DNA of 30,772 bases from UBA10205 sp964373815 (lineage in GTDB: Archaea > Iainarchaeota > Iainarchaeia > Iainarchaeales > Iainarchaeaceae): positions 1 through 30,772 of the forward strand of contig CAYJWI010000015.1 in NCBI GenBank assembly GCA_964373815.1, written 5' to 3'. The position numbers were made by a program, and so were the translations under genes. Shown here one piece after another: positions 13,394-21,233 of the stretch; position 1 is the stretch's first letter, and each line of letters opens with the position of its first letter. The notes under the pieces were generated by a model. The model was not told where the DNA came from and ran no database searches. It saw nothing but the letters and a program-made list of their open reading frames with translations.

Positions 13394-14821
13394 ATGGCTG
13401 GGGAAAAAACCCTTTCAGCTTCCGAGTTCGTGAAGGAAGTGCAGGCAGGGAATGTTTCAGTGCTCGAGCACGCTTCCAAAATCTGCGCCGAGATTGAAAA
13501 GAAGAACAAGAAGTACAACCACTTCAACTTATTTGACAAAAACTTTTTCCTTGAACAGGCCCGCACACTCGAAAAAGAAGTGAAAAAAGGCCGCAAGGGA
13601 AAGCTCCTCGGGGTCCCCGTAAGCGTCAAGGACTGCATTTGCGTGAAAGGGGTTGAATCCCGCGCTGGCTCGAAAATCCTCGAAGGCTACAAGCCTGTCT
13701 TTGACGCGACCTGCGTGAGAAAGGCGAAGGATGAAGGGGCGATAATCCTCGGCAAGACAGTGCAGGACGAGTTCGGCTTCGGCACGTTTTCCACTAACGT
13801 CACCGCTGGAAAAATCCCGCTCAATCCGCTTGATGGGCAGAGGAGCTGCGGCGGAAGCTCCGGCGGCGCCGCTGGTTTCACAGCCCTCACTGAATTTACC
13901 CACATCGCATTGGGGGAAAGCACAGGGGGGAGCATCGCCTGCCCCGCGTCTTTCTGCGGGGTTTCATCAATCACTCCCACTTACGGGCTTGTTTCGCGGT
14001 ATGGGCTCATGGATTACGCGAACTCCCTCGACAAAATCGGGGCCATAGGGAAAACGATGCAGGACGCATCCCTTCTCCTTGGGGTGATTGCCGGAAATGA
14101 TGAAAAGGACAGCACTTCTATCGACTCAAAGCCACTGAGGGAGGAAAACGTGAAAGGCCTCAAAATCGGCGTTCCGAAAGAGCTCCTCGATTCAATTGAA
14201 AATAAAAAACTGAAGGAAACGGTGCTCAAAAAAATCGGGCAGGCGGAATCCCTCGGCGCGAAAATCTCCGAAGTGAGCCTTCCGCTCAACACCGAATACG
14301 GGCTCTCCACTTATTACCTTATTGCGGTCAGCGAGGCCTCCACCAACCTCGCGAAGTATTGCGGCATGCGCTACGGCTTCGAGAAAAAGCTCGAAGGGAA
14401 TTTCAATGAGTATTTTTCCTCCGTGCGCTCGGAAGCATTCGGCGAAGAGGCGAAGAGAAGGATTCTCCTGGGGACTTTTGCGAGGATGTCCGGGTTCAGG
14501 GACGCGTATTACCTGCGCGCAATGAAGGCGCGCACCCTGCTCATAAATGAATTCAGGAAGGTTTTTTCAAAGGCGGATTTGCTCGCATTCCCCGCGATGC
14601 CGGTTGTTGCACCGAAATTCTCGGAGATTGAGAAGCTCACCCCGCTTGAAAATTATTCTATGGACTTGTGCACTGTTCCAGCGAACCTCGCCGGCCTGCC
14701 GCACGCGACAATAAATGCCGGCGAAGTAGGCGGGCTGCCTGCGGGGCTGATGGTTGCCGGAAACCACCTTGAGGACTCGAAAGTCATTTCTTTCGCGCAG
14801 GCCCTGGAGGGGCTCAAATGA
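13394..14821 (+). CDS. gatA: Asp/Glu-tRNA amidotransferase subunit A
   Basis: This glutaminase subunit releases ammonia for the GatB active site. The 475-residue amidase-signature protein has the Ser-cisSer-Lys triad: K79 in VPVSVKD, S156 in CGGSSGGAA and S180 in ESTGGSIACPASFCG. The usual SIRQPA sequence is SIACPA here, a small departure next to the nucleophile. Later ITPTYGLVSRYGL and YSMDLCTVPANLAGLP are typical of GatA. The ATG directly follows the gatC stop, and the end overlaps suhB by four bases (ATGA). gatB is not adjacent but lies 2.6 kb downstream. Confidence 0.96.
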   Translation: MAGEKTLSASEFVKEVQAGNVSVLEHASKICAEIEKKNKKYNHFNLFDKNFFLEQARTLEKEVKKGRKGKLLGVPVSVKDCICVKGVESRAGSKILEGYKPVFDATCVRKAKDEGAIILGKTVQDEFGFGTFSTNVTAGKIPLNPLDGQRSCGGSSGGAAGFTALTEFTHIALGESTGGSIACPASFCGVSSITPTYGLVSRYGLMDYANSLDKIGAIGKTMQDASLLLGVIAGNDEKDSTSIDSKPLREENVKGLKIGVPKELLDSIENKKLKETVLKKIGQAESLGAKISEVSLPLNTEYGLSTYYLIAVSEASTNLAKYCGMRYGFEKKLEGNFNEYFSSVRSEAFGEEAKRRILLGTFARMSGFRDAYYLRAMKARTLLINEFRKVFSKADLLAFPAMPVVAPKFSEIEKLTPLENYSMDLCTVPANLAGLPHATINAGEVGGLPAGLMVAGNHLEDSKVISFAQALEGLK

Positions 14822-15585
14822 AAGAACTTTTTGTTGCGGAGAAAGCCTGCCTCGAGGCCGGAAAAATCGCGCTCAAGTATTTCCAAAAAGAGTTCACAAT
14901 ACGGCACAAGGGCGAGAAGAACATAGTAACGCAGGCCGATGTTGAGTGCGAGAGGGAAATAAAGGAACTTATTTCAAAAAAATTCCCTTCTCACGCATTC
15001 ATAGGCGAAGAGGAGGGCCCTTCTGGCGATTCCGAAAACGTCTGGGTGATAGACCCGATTGATGGCACCACGAATTTCGCGCACGGGGTCGACCAGTTCG
15101 CGCACTCTGTCGCCTTCACAAAAAGAGGCAAAGTGCTATGCGGCGCTGTCTACAACCCGGTGCAGAAAAAATTGTTCACCGCCTGCGCGGGGAAAGGCGC
15201 CTACCTGAACGGGAAAAAAATCCACGTTTCAAAAGTTTCGAGGCTCATCGATTCCCTGCTCGTTAGCGGCTTTCCTTACGATGTCCCGGACCTCGAGGAG
15301 AAGACTTTCTCATCCATGCGGGCCCTGCGGCCAAAGTGCCAGGACATTCGCAGGTTCGGCTCCGCCTCGCTTGACACCTGCTATGTCGGCCAGGGGATTT
15401 GCGAGGCATTTTTCGAGTACAGGCTCAATTCCTGGGACATTGCAGCAGCAATGCTCGTTGCAAGGGAAGCCGGCGGAAAAGTAACTGACATAAACGGCAA
15501 AGAGGCGCACCTAAACTCTGGCCACTTCCTTGCCTCCAACGGCTTGCTGCACGATGAGATACTTGGCTATTTGGAGAGGGTGTGA
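14818..15585 (+). CDS. suhB: Inositol-monophosphatase-family phosphatase
   Basis: This Mg-dependent sugar-phosphate phosphatase (IMPase/archaeal FBPase-IMPase family) has 255 residues. Metal-binding motifs are EEE at 64-66, D79-P-I-D82-G-T-T and W206-D207 in NSWDIAAAMLVAREAGGKV. Archaeal members can act on inositol 1-phosphate and fructose 1,6-bisphosphate; which one cannot be told here. It is translationally coupled to gatA by an ATGA overlap, so it belongs to the aspS-gatCA operon although it has no known role in amidation. Confidence 0.92.
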   Translation: MKELFVAEKACLEAGKIALKYFQKEFTIRHKGEKNIVTQADVECEREIKELISKKFPSHAFIGEEEGPSGDSENVWVIDPIDGTTNFAHGVDQFAHSVAFTKRGKVLCGAVYNPVQKKLFTACAGKGAYLNGKKIHVSKVSRLIDSLLVSGFPYDVPDLEEKTFSSMRALRPKCQDIRRFGSASLDTCYVGQGICEAFFEYRLNSWDIAAAMLVAREAGGKVTDINGKEAHLNSGHFLASNGLLHDEILGYLERV

Positions 15586-15825
15586 TTAGTTATCTGCGAT
15601 TTTCCAGAATGCATTAAAGTATTTTTCAAAGCTTTTTACCGTTTCATTGTTTTCTATTAGAAATGCTACTGGTTCCTTGCCCCAGATGGTTATGAAAGTC
15701 TTGTTTTTGTAGAAAACTATCTCCATGTCAGTGAAAAGGTAATCTGGCAAGTATCTTATTTCGGAGTTCAGAAGGGTTGTCCTCACGAGGTTGCTTTTAG
15801 TGTTGTGGTTTGCCAGCTGGCTCAA
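15586..15825 (-). pseudogene. C-terminal remnant of a TrmB-like archaeal transcription regulator
   Basis: The frame encodes IRYLPDYLFTDMEIVFYKNK followed by TFITIWGKEPVAFLIENN and ending FEKYFNAFWKIADN. This pattern resembles the effector-domain end of TrmB-type archaeal regulators (…iiiygdkvaii…kePlailie…sFrkyFe.lWk.a). The winged-helix N-terminal two thirds is missing. The only start is a TTG, an in-frame stop lies nine codons upstream, and no recognisable regulator sequence follows in other frames. A free small protein cannot be excluded. It ends against suhB, convergent. Confidence 0.5.
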
Positions 15826-16056
15826 AGAATTGGAAGTCTTGCGCGTCCAAGATTAAAATATACCTCGAAGGACATGTGATGTTGCTTAGCTTATTTTCAA
15901 TATAACCGCCTCCAGCAAGGAATTTTTTCTAAGGACTCTGCTTTTCTCGGCTTAAACATTTTCCCTTTCAGGGCCGGCTGCGCCTAAATGTTTAATGCCT
16001 CCAAAAGCAGCAGAGCCGTCCACGAAAAAATTCAACCCTTTGGAGGTGGTTGGCTC
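15826..16056. other. A+T-rich gap at the left border of the endonuclease insert
   Basis: No gene is seen. The stretch lies between the regulator remnant and the 42-residue ORF. It contains A+T-rich patches that could serve as promoter for the plus strand, and at its right end a strong ribosome binding site. No flanking direct or inverted repeat of a transposon was recognised. Confidence 0.4.
16042..16048 (+). promoter_or_regulatory. Strong ribosome binding site
   Basis: GGAGGTG stands eight bases before the ATG at 16057. It is the best Shine-Dalgarno match noticed in the window, where many genes look leaderless. It fixes the start of the 42-residue ORF; the in-frame ATG at 15988 lacks such a site. 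Confidence 0.7.
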
Positions 16057-16185
16057 ATGAAAATCGAAAATATTCAACTCCCAAGCAGAAGGGAGATGCT
16101 AAATGCAATGCTCTCCTACGAACAGGGAGAGGAACTCACAGACAGGGAACTGTGGATTCTCGAAGAGTTCGGAGGCGATGAATGA
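16057..16185 (+). CDS. 42-residue protein coupled to a homing endonuclease
   Basis: The short acidic product (MKIENIQLPSRREMLNAMLS, then EQGEELTDRELWILEEFGGD) reads as two helices. It has the strong ribosome site described above and its TGA overlaps the ATG of the endonuclease gene (ATGA), so translation of the two is probably coupled. No family is recognised. It may be a helper, a regulator, or only a leader that brings ribosomes to the endonuclease gene. Confidence 0.6.
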   Translation: MKIENIQLPSRREMLNAMLSYEQGEELTDRELWILEEFGGDE

Positions 16186-17402
16186 TGCGTCGCCTCTTTT
16201 CTTTAGGTTCGCACCGGCAGTGCACTCCCTCGAAAGAGCAATATATTGTCGAGAACAACTTTAGTGAGGGCGGGAAATTGTATTTTTTGAACCTATCAGA
16301 TTTTCCTGAAGATACTTGCATTCTTCTTGAAGAAAATACGAGGGAAACTATATTTTCAAAATTGGAAGAAAAGTATGGCTCTCTCGGAAAAGCCAGAAAA
16401 GAGCTCAGTATTTCTGGAAGCAGCTTATATTCGTGGAAAAATGGTTTTGAATTGAAAAAACACGGAAAAGTAAATAGATTCATTCCGCTTAATAGCCTCA
16501 AAAAGGTTTGTTGTGCAATTGATTTGCAGGTAAATTCCCTGCAAAACCAAGTTGAAGAAATTAAGGCTAATTCGAGAGCCGGGGTAATAAGGGGGCCGCA
16601 ACTGCCTCTGAAGATAATTCCTGGAACGTTTGCAGTTTTGGGGTATTTTTTATCTGACGGTTACGGTGGAGAAAGAGGAAATGCAAGCTATGTGAGCAAA
16701 AGCCCTGAAGCAAGGGATAATTTCATTGCAAAGCTGAAAGCCTCTTTCGGGGACGCGGATTATTTGATTTTGGAAAAACACTGGAGAGTAATAGTTGCCA
16801 AAATCGTGCCAAAAATACTTAAGAAATATTTCCAAATCCCTGATTTCAGGACCGGAAAAGTCATTTTCCCCGAAAGTATGTTTGACTACCAGAAACCTTG
16901 CCTGATTGAGTTACTTAAAGCCATGATAATTGATGAGGGAAGAATCAATGATAACGGGATAGCTATTGAGTATTCGCCAAAGTCCTGCCTGACAGAAGTT
17001 GCTAAACGCTTATGCAAAATACTTGGATATAACATTCAGAATTACAAACACGCCGCAATAATTTCGCCAAAAAGTTTTCCTCAAGTCAAAGAAGATATGG
17101 GTGATTTCGTAATTCCTTCGAAACAAGCTGACTTCACAAAGTATTTCAAGAAAAATAAAAGAGGATGGTACAATCAGGCAAGCGGAGTTACGAGAACGCA
17201 AATTCTTGAATTGTTATCAAAAAGAAACTATTCTATCAAGGGGCTTGGAGCTGAATTGAATATTGGAACTGGCGCAGTAAGAGACCAAGTGGTAGGCTAT
17301 ACTTCAAAAGGGGCAAGAGTGAAGGGACTACTTGAATCTGGAATTATTGAGGTTAAACCAATTGGATGGAGAACAACACGCATTTTTGGCATAAAAAGCT
17401 AA
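16182..17402 (+). CDS. Free-standing LAGLIDADG homing endonuclease with flanking HTH regions
   Basis: The 406-residue product has two LAGLIDADG-like helices: VLGYFLSDG (152-160, acidic D159) and LLKAMIIDEG (244-253, acidic E252). These are about 90 residues apart, as in monomeric two-motif enzymes, and the second motif is followed by IEYSPKSCLTEVAKRLCKILGYN. An N-terminal segment (about 57-88: KLEEKYGSLGKARKELSISG) and a C-terminal one (about 335-370: RTQILELLSKRNYSIKGLGA) look like helix-turn-helix DNA-binding units. It is not inside an intron or intein visible here; it lies between suhB and gatB. Codons are much more A+T-rich than in suhB or the end of gatB, a sign of transfer. The cut site is unknown. 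Confidence 0.82.
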   Translation: MMRRLFSLGSHRQCTPSKEQYIVENNFSEGGKLYFLNLSDFPEDTCILLEENTRETIFSKLEEKYGSLGKARKELSISGSSLYSWKNGFELKKHGKVNRFIPLNSLKKVCCAIDLQVNSLQNQVEEIKANSRAGVIRGPQLPLKIIPGTFAVLGYFLSDGYGGERGNASYVSKSPEARDNFIAKLKASFGDADYLILEKHWRVIVAKIVPKILKKYFQIPDFRTGKVIFPESMFDYQKPCLIELLKAMIIDEGRINDNGIAIEYSPKSCLTEVAKRLCKILGYNIQNYKHAAIISPKSFPQVKEDMGDFVIPSKQADFTKYFKKNKRGWYNQASGVTRTQILELLSKRNYSIKGLGAELNIGTGAVRDQVVGYTSKGARVKGLLESGIIEVKPIGWRTTRIFGIKS

Positions 17403-17408
17403 TTAAAT
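17401..17408 (+). promoter_or_regulatory. TATA box of gatB
   Basis: AATTAAAT begins 30 bases before the gatB ATG at 17431 and overlaps the stop codon of the endonuclease gene. It would give gatB its own leaderless transcript, independent of the aspS-gatCA operon. Confidence 0.5.
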
Positions 17409-17430
17409 CCAATCGACCAATAGTGGTTCT

Positions 17431-18825
17431 ATGGGCGAATTCATATGCGGATTTGAGTTGCATCTGCCTCTGGACTGCGAAAGCAAGCTATTTTGCAGCT
17501 GCCCAATAGTCTCAAAGGATGCGGAACCAAACACTGCAATCTGCCCAATTTGTTTGGGACACCCAGGCAGCAAACCAGTTCTCAACAAAAAGGCAGTTGA
17601 TTATGCCATTAAGCTCGCCCTTGCGCTGAATTGCAGGATTGAAAAAGAAATAGTCTTTTCAAGAAAAACATACTTCTATCCAGACCTTGCCAAGAATTTC
17701 CAGATAAGCCAGTATGATGCCCCTCTGGGAAATAGCGGAGCGCTGACTCTTGACAGCGGGAAAAAAATCAGGATTAGAAGGGTTCATCTCGAGGAAGACC
17801 CTGGAGCGCTGGTTCACGAGGCGGGGATGCATGGCTCAATGTATGTGCTGGTTGATTACAATAGGTCCGGCGTCCCTCTCTGTGAAGTGGTAACGGAACC
17901 TGACATTTCATCAAAAGAAGAGGCAAAGGAATTTCTCGACAAACTGAACCTGATTGTGGGCTATCTCGGGATTTTCGATTCTGGCAAGTTTGTAATAAAG
18001 GCGGACACAAACATCTCAATTAATGGCGGAGAAAGAGTTGAAGTGAAGAATGTCACAGGGACAAAGAACGCAGAGCTTGTATTGCAGCATGAATTAGAAA
18101 GGCAGAGGGCAGTGCTTGGCGAAGGCAGAAAAATTGAAATGGAAACCCGCGGCTTTGATGAAGCAAGCGGAACAACTTACACTTTGAGGAAAAAGGAGAC
18201 CGAAGAGGACTATGGGTTCATTGTGGATGCCGATTTGGTCCCCACGCAAATTGATGAAAAATGGCTGGAATCAATCCGGAAGAGAATCCCTGAAATGCCT
18301 GAAGAAAAGGCGAAGCATTTCATGAAGGAGTTCGGGCTGACAGCATATGATGCGAAAGTGCTTGCCGGCAACAGGGGGATTGCGGAAATATTTGCCGAAG
18401 CCGCGAAAGTTGAGGCGCATATTGCCGCGGGGATAGTTTCCAGGGAGCTGCTCGGGATACTGAATTACAACAGGCTCCGCCTCGAAGACACTGAAATTGA
18501 TGCCGCTGGCATTTCCGGGCTAGTTAAGCTGATTAAGGACGGAAAGGTCAGCGGCAGGAACGCTAAGGAATCGCTCATAAAGTACGCCCTCGAGGGCATC
18601 GCCCCAAAGGAGTTCCTGGAAAAGAACAAGCTGCTTATCGATGCTGCCGGGGCGGATGTCGAGAAAGCGGTGCGCGAAGTTGTCTCACAGAACAAGGCAG
18701 CCTTCGATGAGTTCAAGGCAGGCAAGGAGAAATCCCTCAATTTCCTCATAGGGCTTGTGATGAGGCGGCTCAAGGGAAAGGCGGATGCGCGGCGCGTGCA
18801 GGAAATCCTCGAAGGCCTCAAGTGA
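17431..18825 (+). CDS. gatB: Asp/Glu-tRNA amidotransferase subunit B
   Basis: GatB binds the misacylated tRNA, phosphorylates the acid side chain and uses ammonia from GatA. The 464-residue product is full length and lacks the extra insert of archaeal GatE. Visible features are FICGFELHLPL, the cysteine pair region CSCPIVSKDAEPNTAICPIC followed by LGHPGSKP, FYPDLAKNFQISQYD, RVHLEEDPGALVH, VDYNRSGVPLCEVVTEPD and VEVKNVTGTKNAEL, then the helical tail/YqeY domain. The first two thirds use A+T-rich codons like the upstream endonuclease gene, while the last third is G+C-rich like the rest of the region. It is separated from gatCA by an insert, and has its own TATA box. Confidence 0.96.
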   Translation: MGEFICGFELHLPLDCESKLFCSCPIVSKDAEPNTAICPICLGHPGSKPVLNKKAVDYAIKLALALNCRIEKEIVFSRKTYFYPDLAKNFQISQYDAPLGNSGALTLDSGKKIRIRRVHLEEDPGALVHEAGMHGSMYVLVDYNRSGVPLCEVVTEPDISSKEEAKEFLDKLNLIVGYLGIFDSGKFVIKADTNISINGGERVEVKNVTGTKNAELVLQHELERQRAVLGEGRKIEMETRGFDEASGTTYTLRKKETEEDYGFIVDADLVPTQIDEKWLESIRKRIPEMPEEKAKHFMKEFGLTAYDAKVLAGNRGIAEIFAEAAKVEAHIAAGIVSRELLGILNYNRLRLEDTEIDAAGISGLVKLIKDGKVSGRNAKESLIKYALEGIAPKEFLEKNKLLIDAAGADVEKAVREVVSQNKAAFDEFKAGKEKSLNFLIGLVMRRLKGKADARRVQEILEGLK

Positions 18826-18862
18826 ATCGCGTTCTTTTATTTTTTCCGAGCCCTTGGCTTTA

Positions 18863-19420
18863 TTACCCGGCTTCTACAAAGAGGTTGAAGAACTCGCTTT
18901 CGTATTGCTGGGCGATTTTCCCGTCCTCGATGAAAACGAGGTTTTCCTTGTTGTGGGTATCGGCGTTCGATGTCCAGTTGTAAGAGCCGGTGATTACAAG
19001 CGAATTGTCTATGATTGCGAACTTGTCGTGCAGGGTCTCGCCCGAACCCATTATCCTCACTTCCGCCCCCTTCCCTTCGAGTTCTTTTAGCTGGGAATAC
19101 TTGGACTGCGCCTGCAGGTAATCCGCGACAACCCTCACTTCGACTTTCCTCTTCTCGGCATCCTCGAGCGCATCGGCAATGCCCTTCGAGGTGAATGAGT
19201 ACATCGCAATGTCGATGTTCTCCTGCGCGCTCTCGATTGCCGCAACCACCCTTTGCGAACATTGGTCGCGCGGGCAAAAATATGCCTGCACCTTCGTTCT
19301 CTCTACTACTGTTGTGGTGGCTGCTGTTGCTGCCGTGCCTGTAAAACCTGCCTGCTGCCCCGTGCACCCTAGCAGGAGGAAAAGAATCCCAAGAATCGTC
19401 AATAAACGAACTAATTCCAT
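18863..19420 (-). CDS. Secreted PLD-family lipoprotein (single HKD domain)
   Basis: The 185-residue product starts with a signal peptide ending in a lipobox-like LLLGC (C19), so it is probably lipid-anchored outside the cell. A Thr/Ala-rich linker follows. One phospholipase-D domain contains the HxK-type motif LHDKFAIIDN and then VITGSYNWTSNADTHNKEN; the early AIESAQENIDIAMYSFTS and later LVFIEDGKIAQQYESEFFNL complete the fold. Single-domain members of this size, such as Nuc and related proteins, act as dimeric endonucleases; others are phosphodiesterases. Nuclease activity on external DNA is an inference. Convergent with gatB. Confidence 0.88.
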   Translation of the reverse strand: MELVRLLTILGILFLLLGCTGQQAGFTGTAATAATTTVVERTKVQAYFCPRDQCSQRVVAAIESAQENIDIAMYSFTSKGIADALEDAEKRKVEVRVVADYLQAQSKYSQLKELEGKGAEVRIMGSGETLHDKFAIIDNSLVITGSYNWTSNADTHNKENLVFIEDGKIAQQYESEFFNLFVEAG

Positions 19421-19443
19421 GTATTTTTATTGCTCCGCAAAAA

Positions 19444-19451
19444 GCTTAAAT
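19444..19451 (-). promoter_or_regulatory. TATA box of the PLD lipoprotein gene
   Basis: ATTTAAGC on the minus strand begins 31 bases before the ATG at 19420. Confidence 0.4.
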
Positions 19452-19573
19452 TTGCCTTTTTTGGGTTTTTTTGGCGTTTTGCAGGGGTTTTGGCGTTGTT
19501 GTACCTGCTTTGATTCATAAATGTGACTATTGCCACTATATTGTATTTATAGTTTTAAAACAGCAGGGTTAAA

Positions 19574-19581
19574 TTTAAATA
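19574..19581 (+). promoter_or_regulatory. TATA box of the ATPase gene
   Basis: TTTAAATA begins 32 bases before the ATG at 19606, within a longer A+T-rich stretch. Confidence 0.5.
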
Positions 19582-19605
19582 ATGATTTGTATTTAGTTAT
19601 GGTAT

Positions 19606-20781
19606 ATGTTTGTTTCGAGGGATGCTGAATCCGATTTCAAAAAGCTGGATTCGCTTTATGCAATCGTGGCTGTTGTCGGGCCAAGGCAGGCCGGCAAGAC
19701 AACTTTTCTGCGGGAGCAGATGGCAAAAGGCATTGAAGTCGCTTATGTAAGCCTTGATGACCAGAGCGCCAAATCATTGTTTGACAGTGATGTCAAAAAA
19801 TTCGAGCAACAGTACATGGCAAAAGGCAGGACAACAATAATAGACGAAGCACAGTATGGAAAAGAGGCCGGAATAAAGCTCAAATACCTCGCGGACAGTG
19901 GCCACAAGCTTTGGGTAAGCGCATCCTCAAAAGCCCTTCTTGAGGCCAATGTGCTATCTTATCTTGTCGGAAGGGTTGGCATTCTGTCGCTTTACAATTT
20001 CAGCCTGCGCGAGTTTCTTTCCGCGAAAGGCCAGAAGTCCTATGTTGGGAGCATCCTTGAGCGGCACGTATGGGAACATACGGTTTACGGCGGCTACCCT
20101 GCCGCTGTACTGGCCGAATCACCGGAAGACAAGAAGACGATACTAAAGAACCTTTTCACCACGGCCCTGCTCAAGGACGCCTTCCTCTCATTCAGGATTG
20201 AAGACCAGGAAAAGCTTGAGAGGCTCGCCAAATACCTTGCCGCAAACATCGGCGCAGAGGTAAACTACGGTTCAATCTCGAATAAGCTCGCCATGAGCAC
20301 GCCAACCCTGCACAAGTACATGGACGCGCTCGAAAAAAGCTACCTCATTGCAAGGGTGAGGCCGTACTTCACGAACAAGGGGCTCGAGCTTGTCAAGCAG
20401 CCAAAGATTTACTTCACCGACACGGGCATGAGAAATGCAGTAATGGACGCTTTTCCACAGGAACTCGATGGCAAGGGGAAAATCTTCGAAAACTATGTGC
20501 TCAATGAAATCCAGAAGGCGGGCTTCACCCCAAATTACTGGAAAAGCAAGAGCAAGGCAGAGGTTGACTTCATTGTGCAAAGAGAAGGGGCGATTATTCC
20601 GGTTGAAGTGAAGCTCCAGTCCGAAGGGAAAATCGGGCGAAGCCTGAGGTCATTCATAGAAAAGTACAGTCCAAAAAAGGCGCTAATCGTAATCTACAAA
20701 GGCGAAAAGGAAAAAACTGCAATCAACGGCTGTGAGGTGCTCACAATAACGGCGGACGAACTGCCGGGGCAGCTGAAATAA
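19606..20781 (+). CDS. AAA-type ATPase with C-terminal DUF4143-like nuclease-fold domain
   Basis: The 391-residue product has Walker A GPRQAGKTT (25-33), Walker B TTIIDEAQ (76-83) and sensor-like KLWVSASSKALL. The middle (FSLREFLSA; YGGYPAAVL; STPTLHKYMDALEKSYLIARV) is the usual winged-helix region of these ATPases. The C-terminus carries the DUF4143 pattern FENYVLNEIQKAGFTPNYWK, then AEVDFIV...IPVEVK, which resembles a PD-(D/E)xK core (E-V-D ... E-V-K). Proteins of this kind are common and often mobile in archaea; their substrate is unknown. It stands alone with its own promoter. Confidence 0.9.
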   Translation: MFVSRDAESDFKKLDSLYAIVAVVGPRQAGKTTFLREQMAKGIEVAYVSLDDQSAKSLFDSDVKKFEQQYMAKGRTTIIDEAQYGKEAGIKLKYLADSGHKLWVSASSKALLEANVLSYLVGRVGILSLYNFSLREFLSAKGQKSYVGSILERHVWEHTVYGGYPAAVLAESPEDKKTILKNLFTTALLKDAFLSFRIEDQEKLERLAKYLAANIGAEVNYGSISNKLAMSTPTLHKYMDALEKSYLIARVRPYFTNKGLELVKQPKIYFTDTGMRNAVMDAFPQELDGKGKIFENYVLNEIQKAGFTPNYWKSKSKAEVDFIVQREGAIIPVEVKLQSEGKIGRSLRSFIEKYSPKKALIVIYKGEKEKTAINGCEVLTITADELPGQLK

Positions 20782-20905
20782 CAGGCGCCTGCCAGAGGCT
20801 AAAGGAATTCGGAAAGGGCTATTTGCATTATAGGGAAATTGTTTGATGGGAAAAATAATACGCTAAATTCATCACATTTTCAATAAGGCCTAGGAAACTG
20901 ATACT

Positions 20906-20913
20906 TTTATATA
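20906..20913 (+). promoter_or_regulatory. TATA box of the 52-residue antitoxin-like gene
   Basis: TTTATATA begins 33 bases before the ATG at 20939. Confidence 0.5.
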
Positions 20914-20938
20914 CATCTATAGCCATTATATGTGCCAT

Positions 20939-21097
20939 ATGTCAAAATTCACTACAATCCAAATGACCCCTGAAACAAGGGAAAAGCTCAAGGCCCTTGG
21001 AAAAAAGGGCGAAAGCTACGAGGGCATAATACTCGCGCTAATTGCCCAAAATAAGGCAAAAAACCCTAAAACCGCACAACATCTAGACGGATTATAG
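20939..21097 (+). CDS. Small antitoxin-like protein, no toxin partner
   Basis: The 52-residue product reads TTIQMTPETREKLKALGKKG followed by ESYEGIILALI, the pattern of the small archaeal VapB-like/DUF7557-type family that often precedes PIN-domain toxins. Here the next gene is a membrane protein on the same strand and no PIN or RelE gene follows, so it is an orphan. A TATA box at leaderless distance supports expression. Confidence 0.7.
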   Translation: MSKFTTIQMTPETREKLKALGKKGESYEGIILALIAQNKAKNPKTAQHLDGL

Positions 21098-21233
21098 GCC
21101 TTGTACCAAAACTCATTTATAAATGCGGGGCGGCATTGAGTATAGAAAGGAACTGGGGGCAATGCTTCACCTCATCCTCCCTCTTTGTTCCTTTTTTCTA
21201 CTTTTTGGTTCTCATACTAAAGAGTTGTTTTGC

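Noticed and set aside
20782..20795. CAGGCGCCTG palindrome after the ATPase gene, considered as an att site or terminator
   Set aside because: It is short, has no T run after it, and has no second copy that I noticed.
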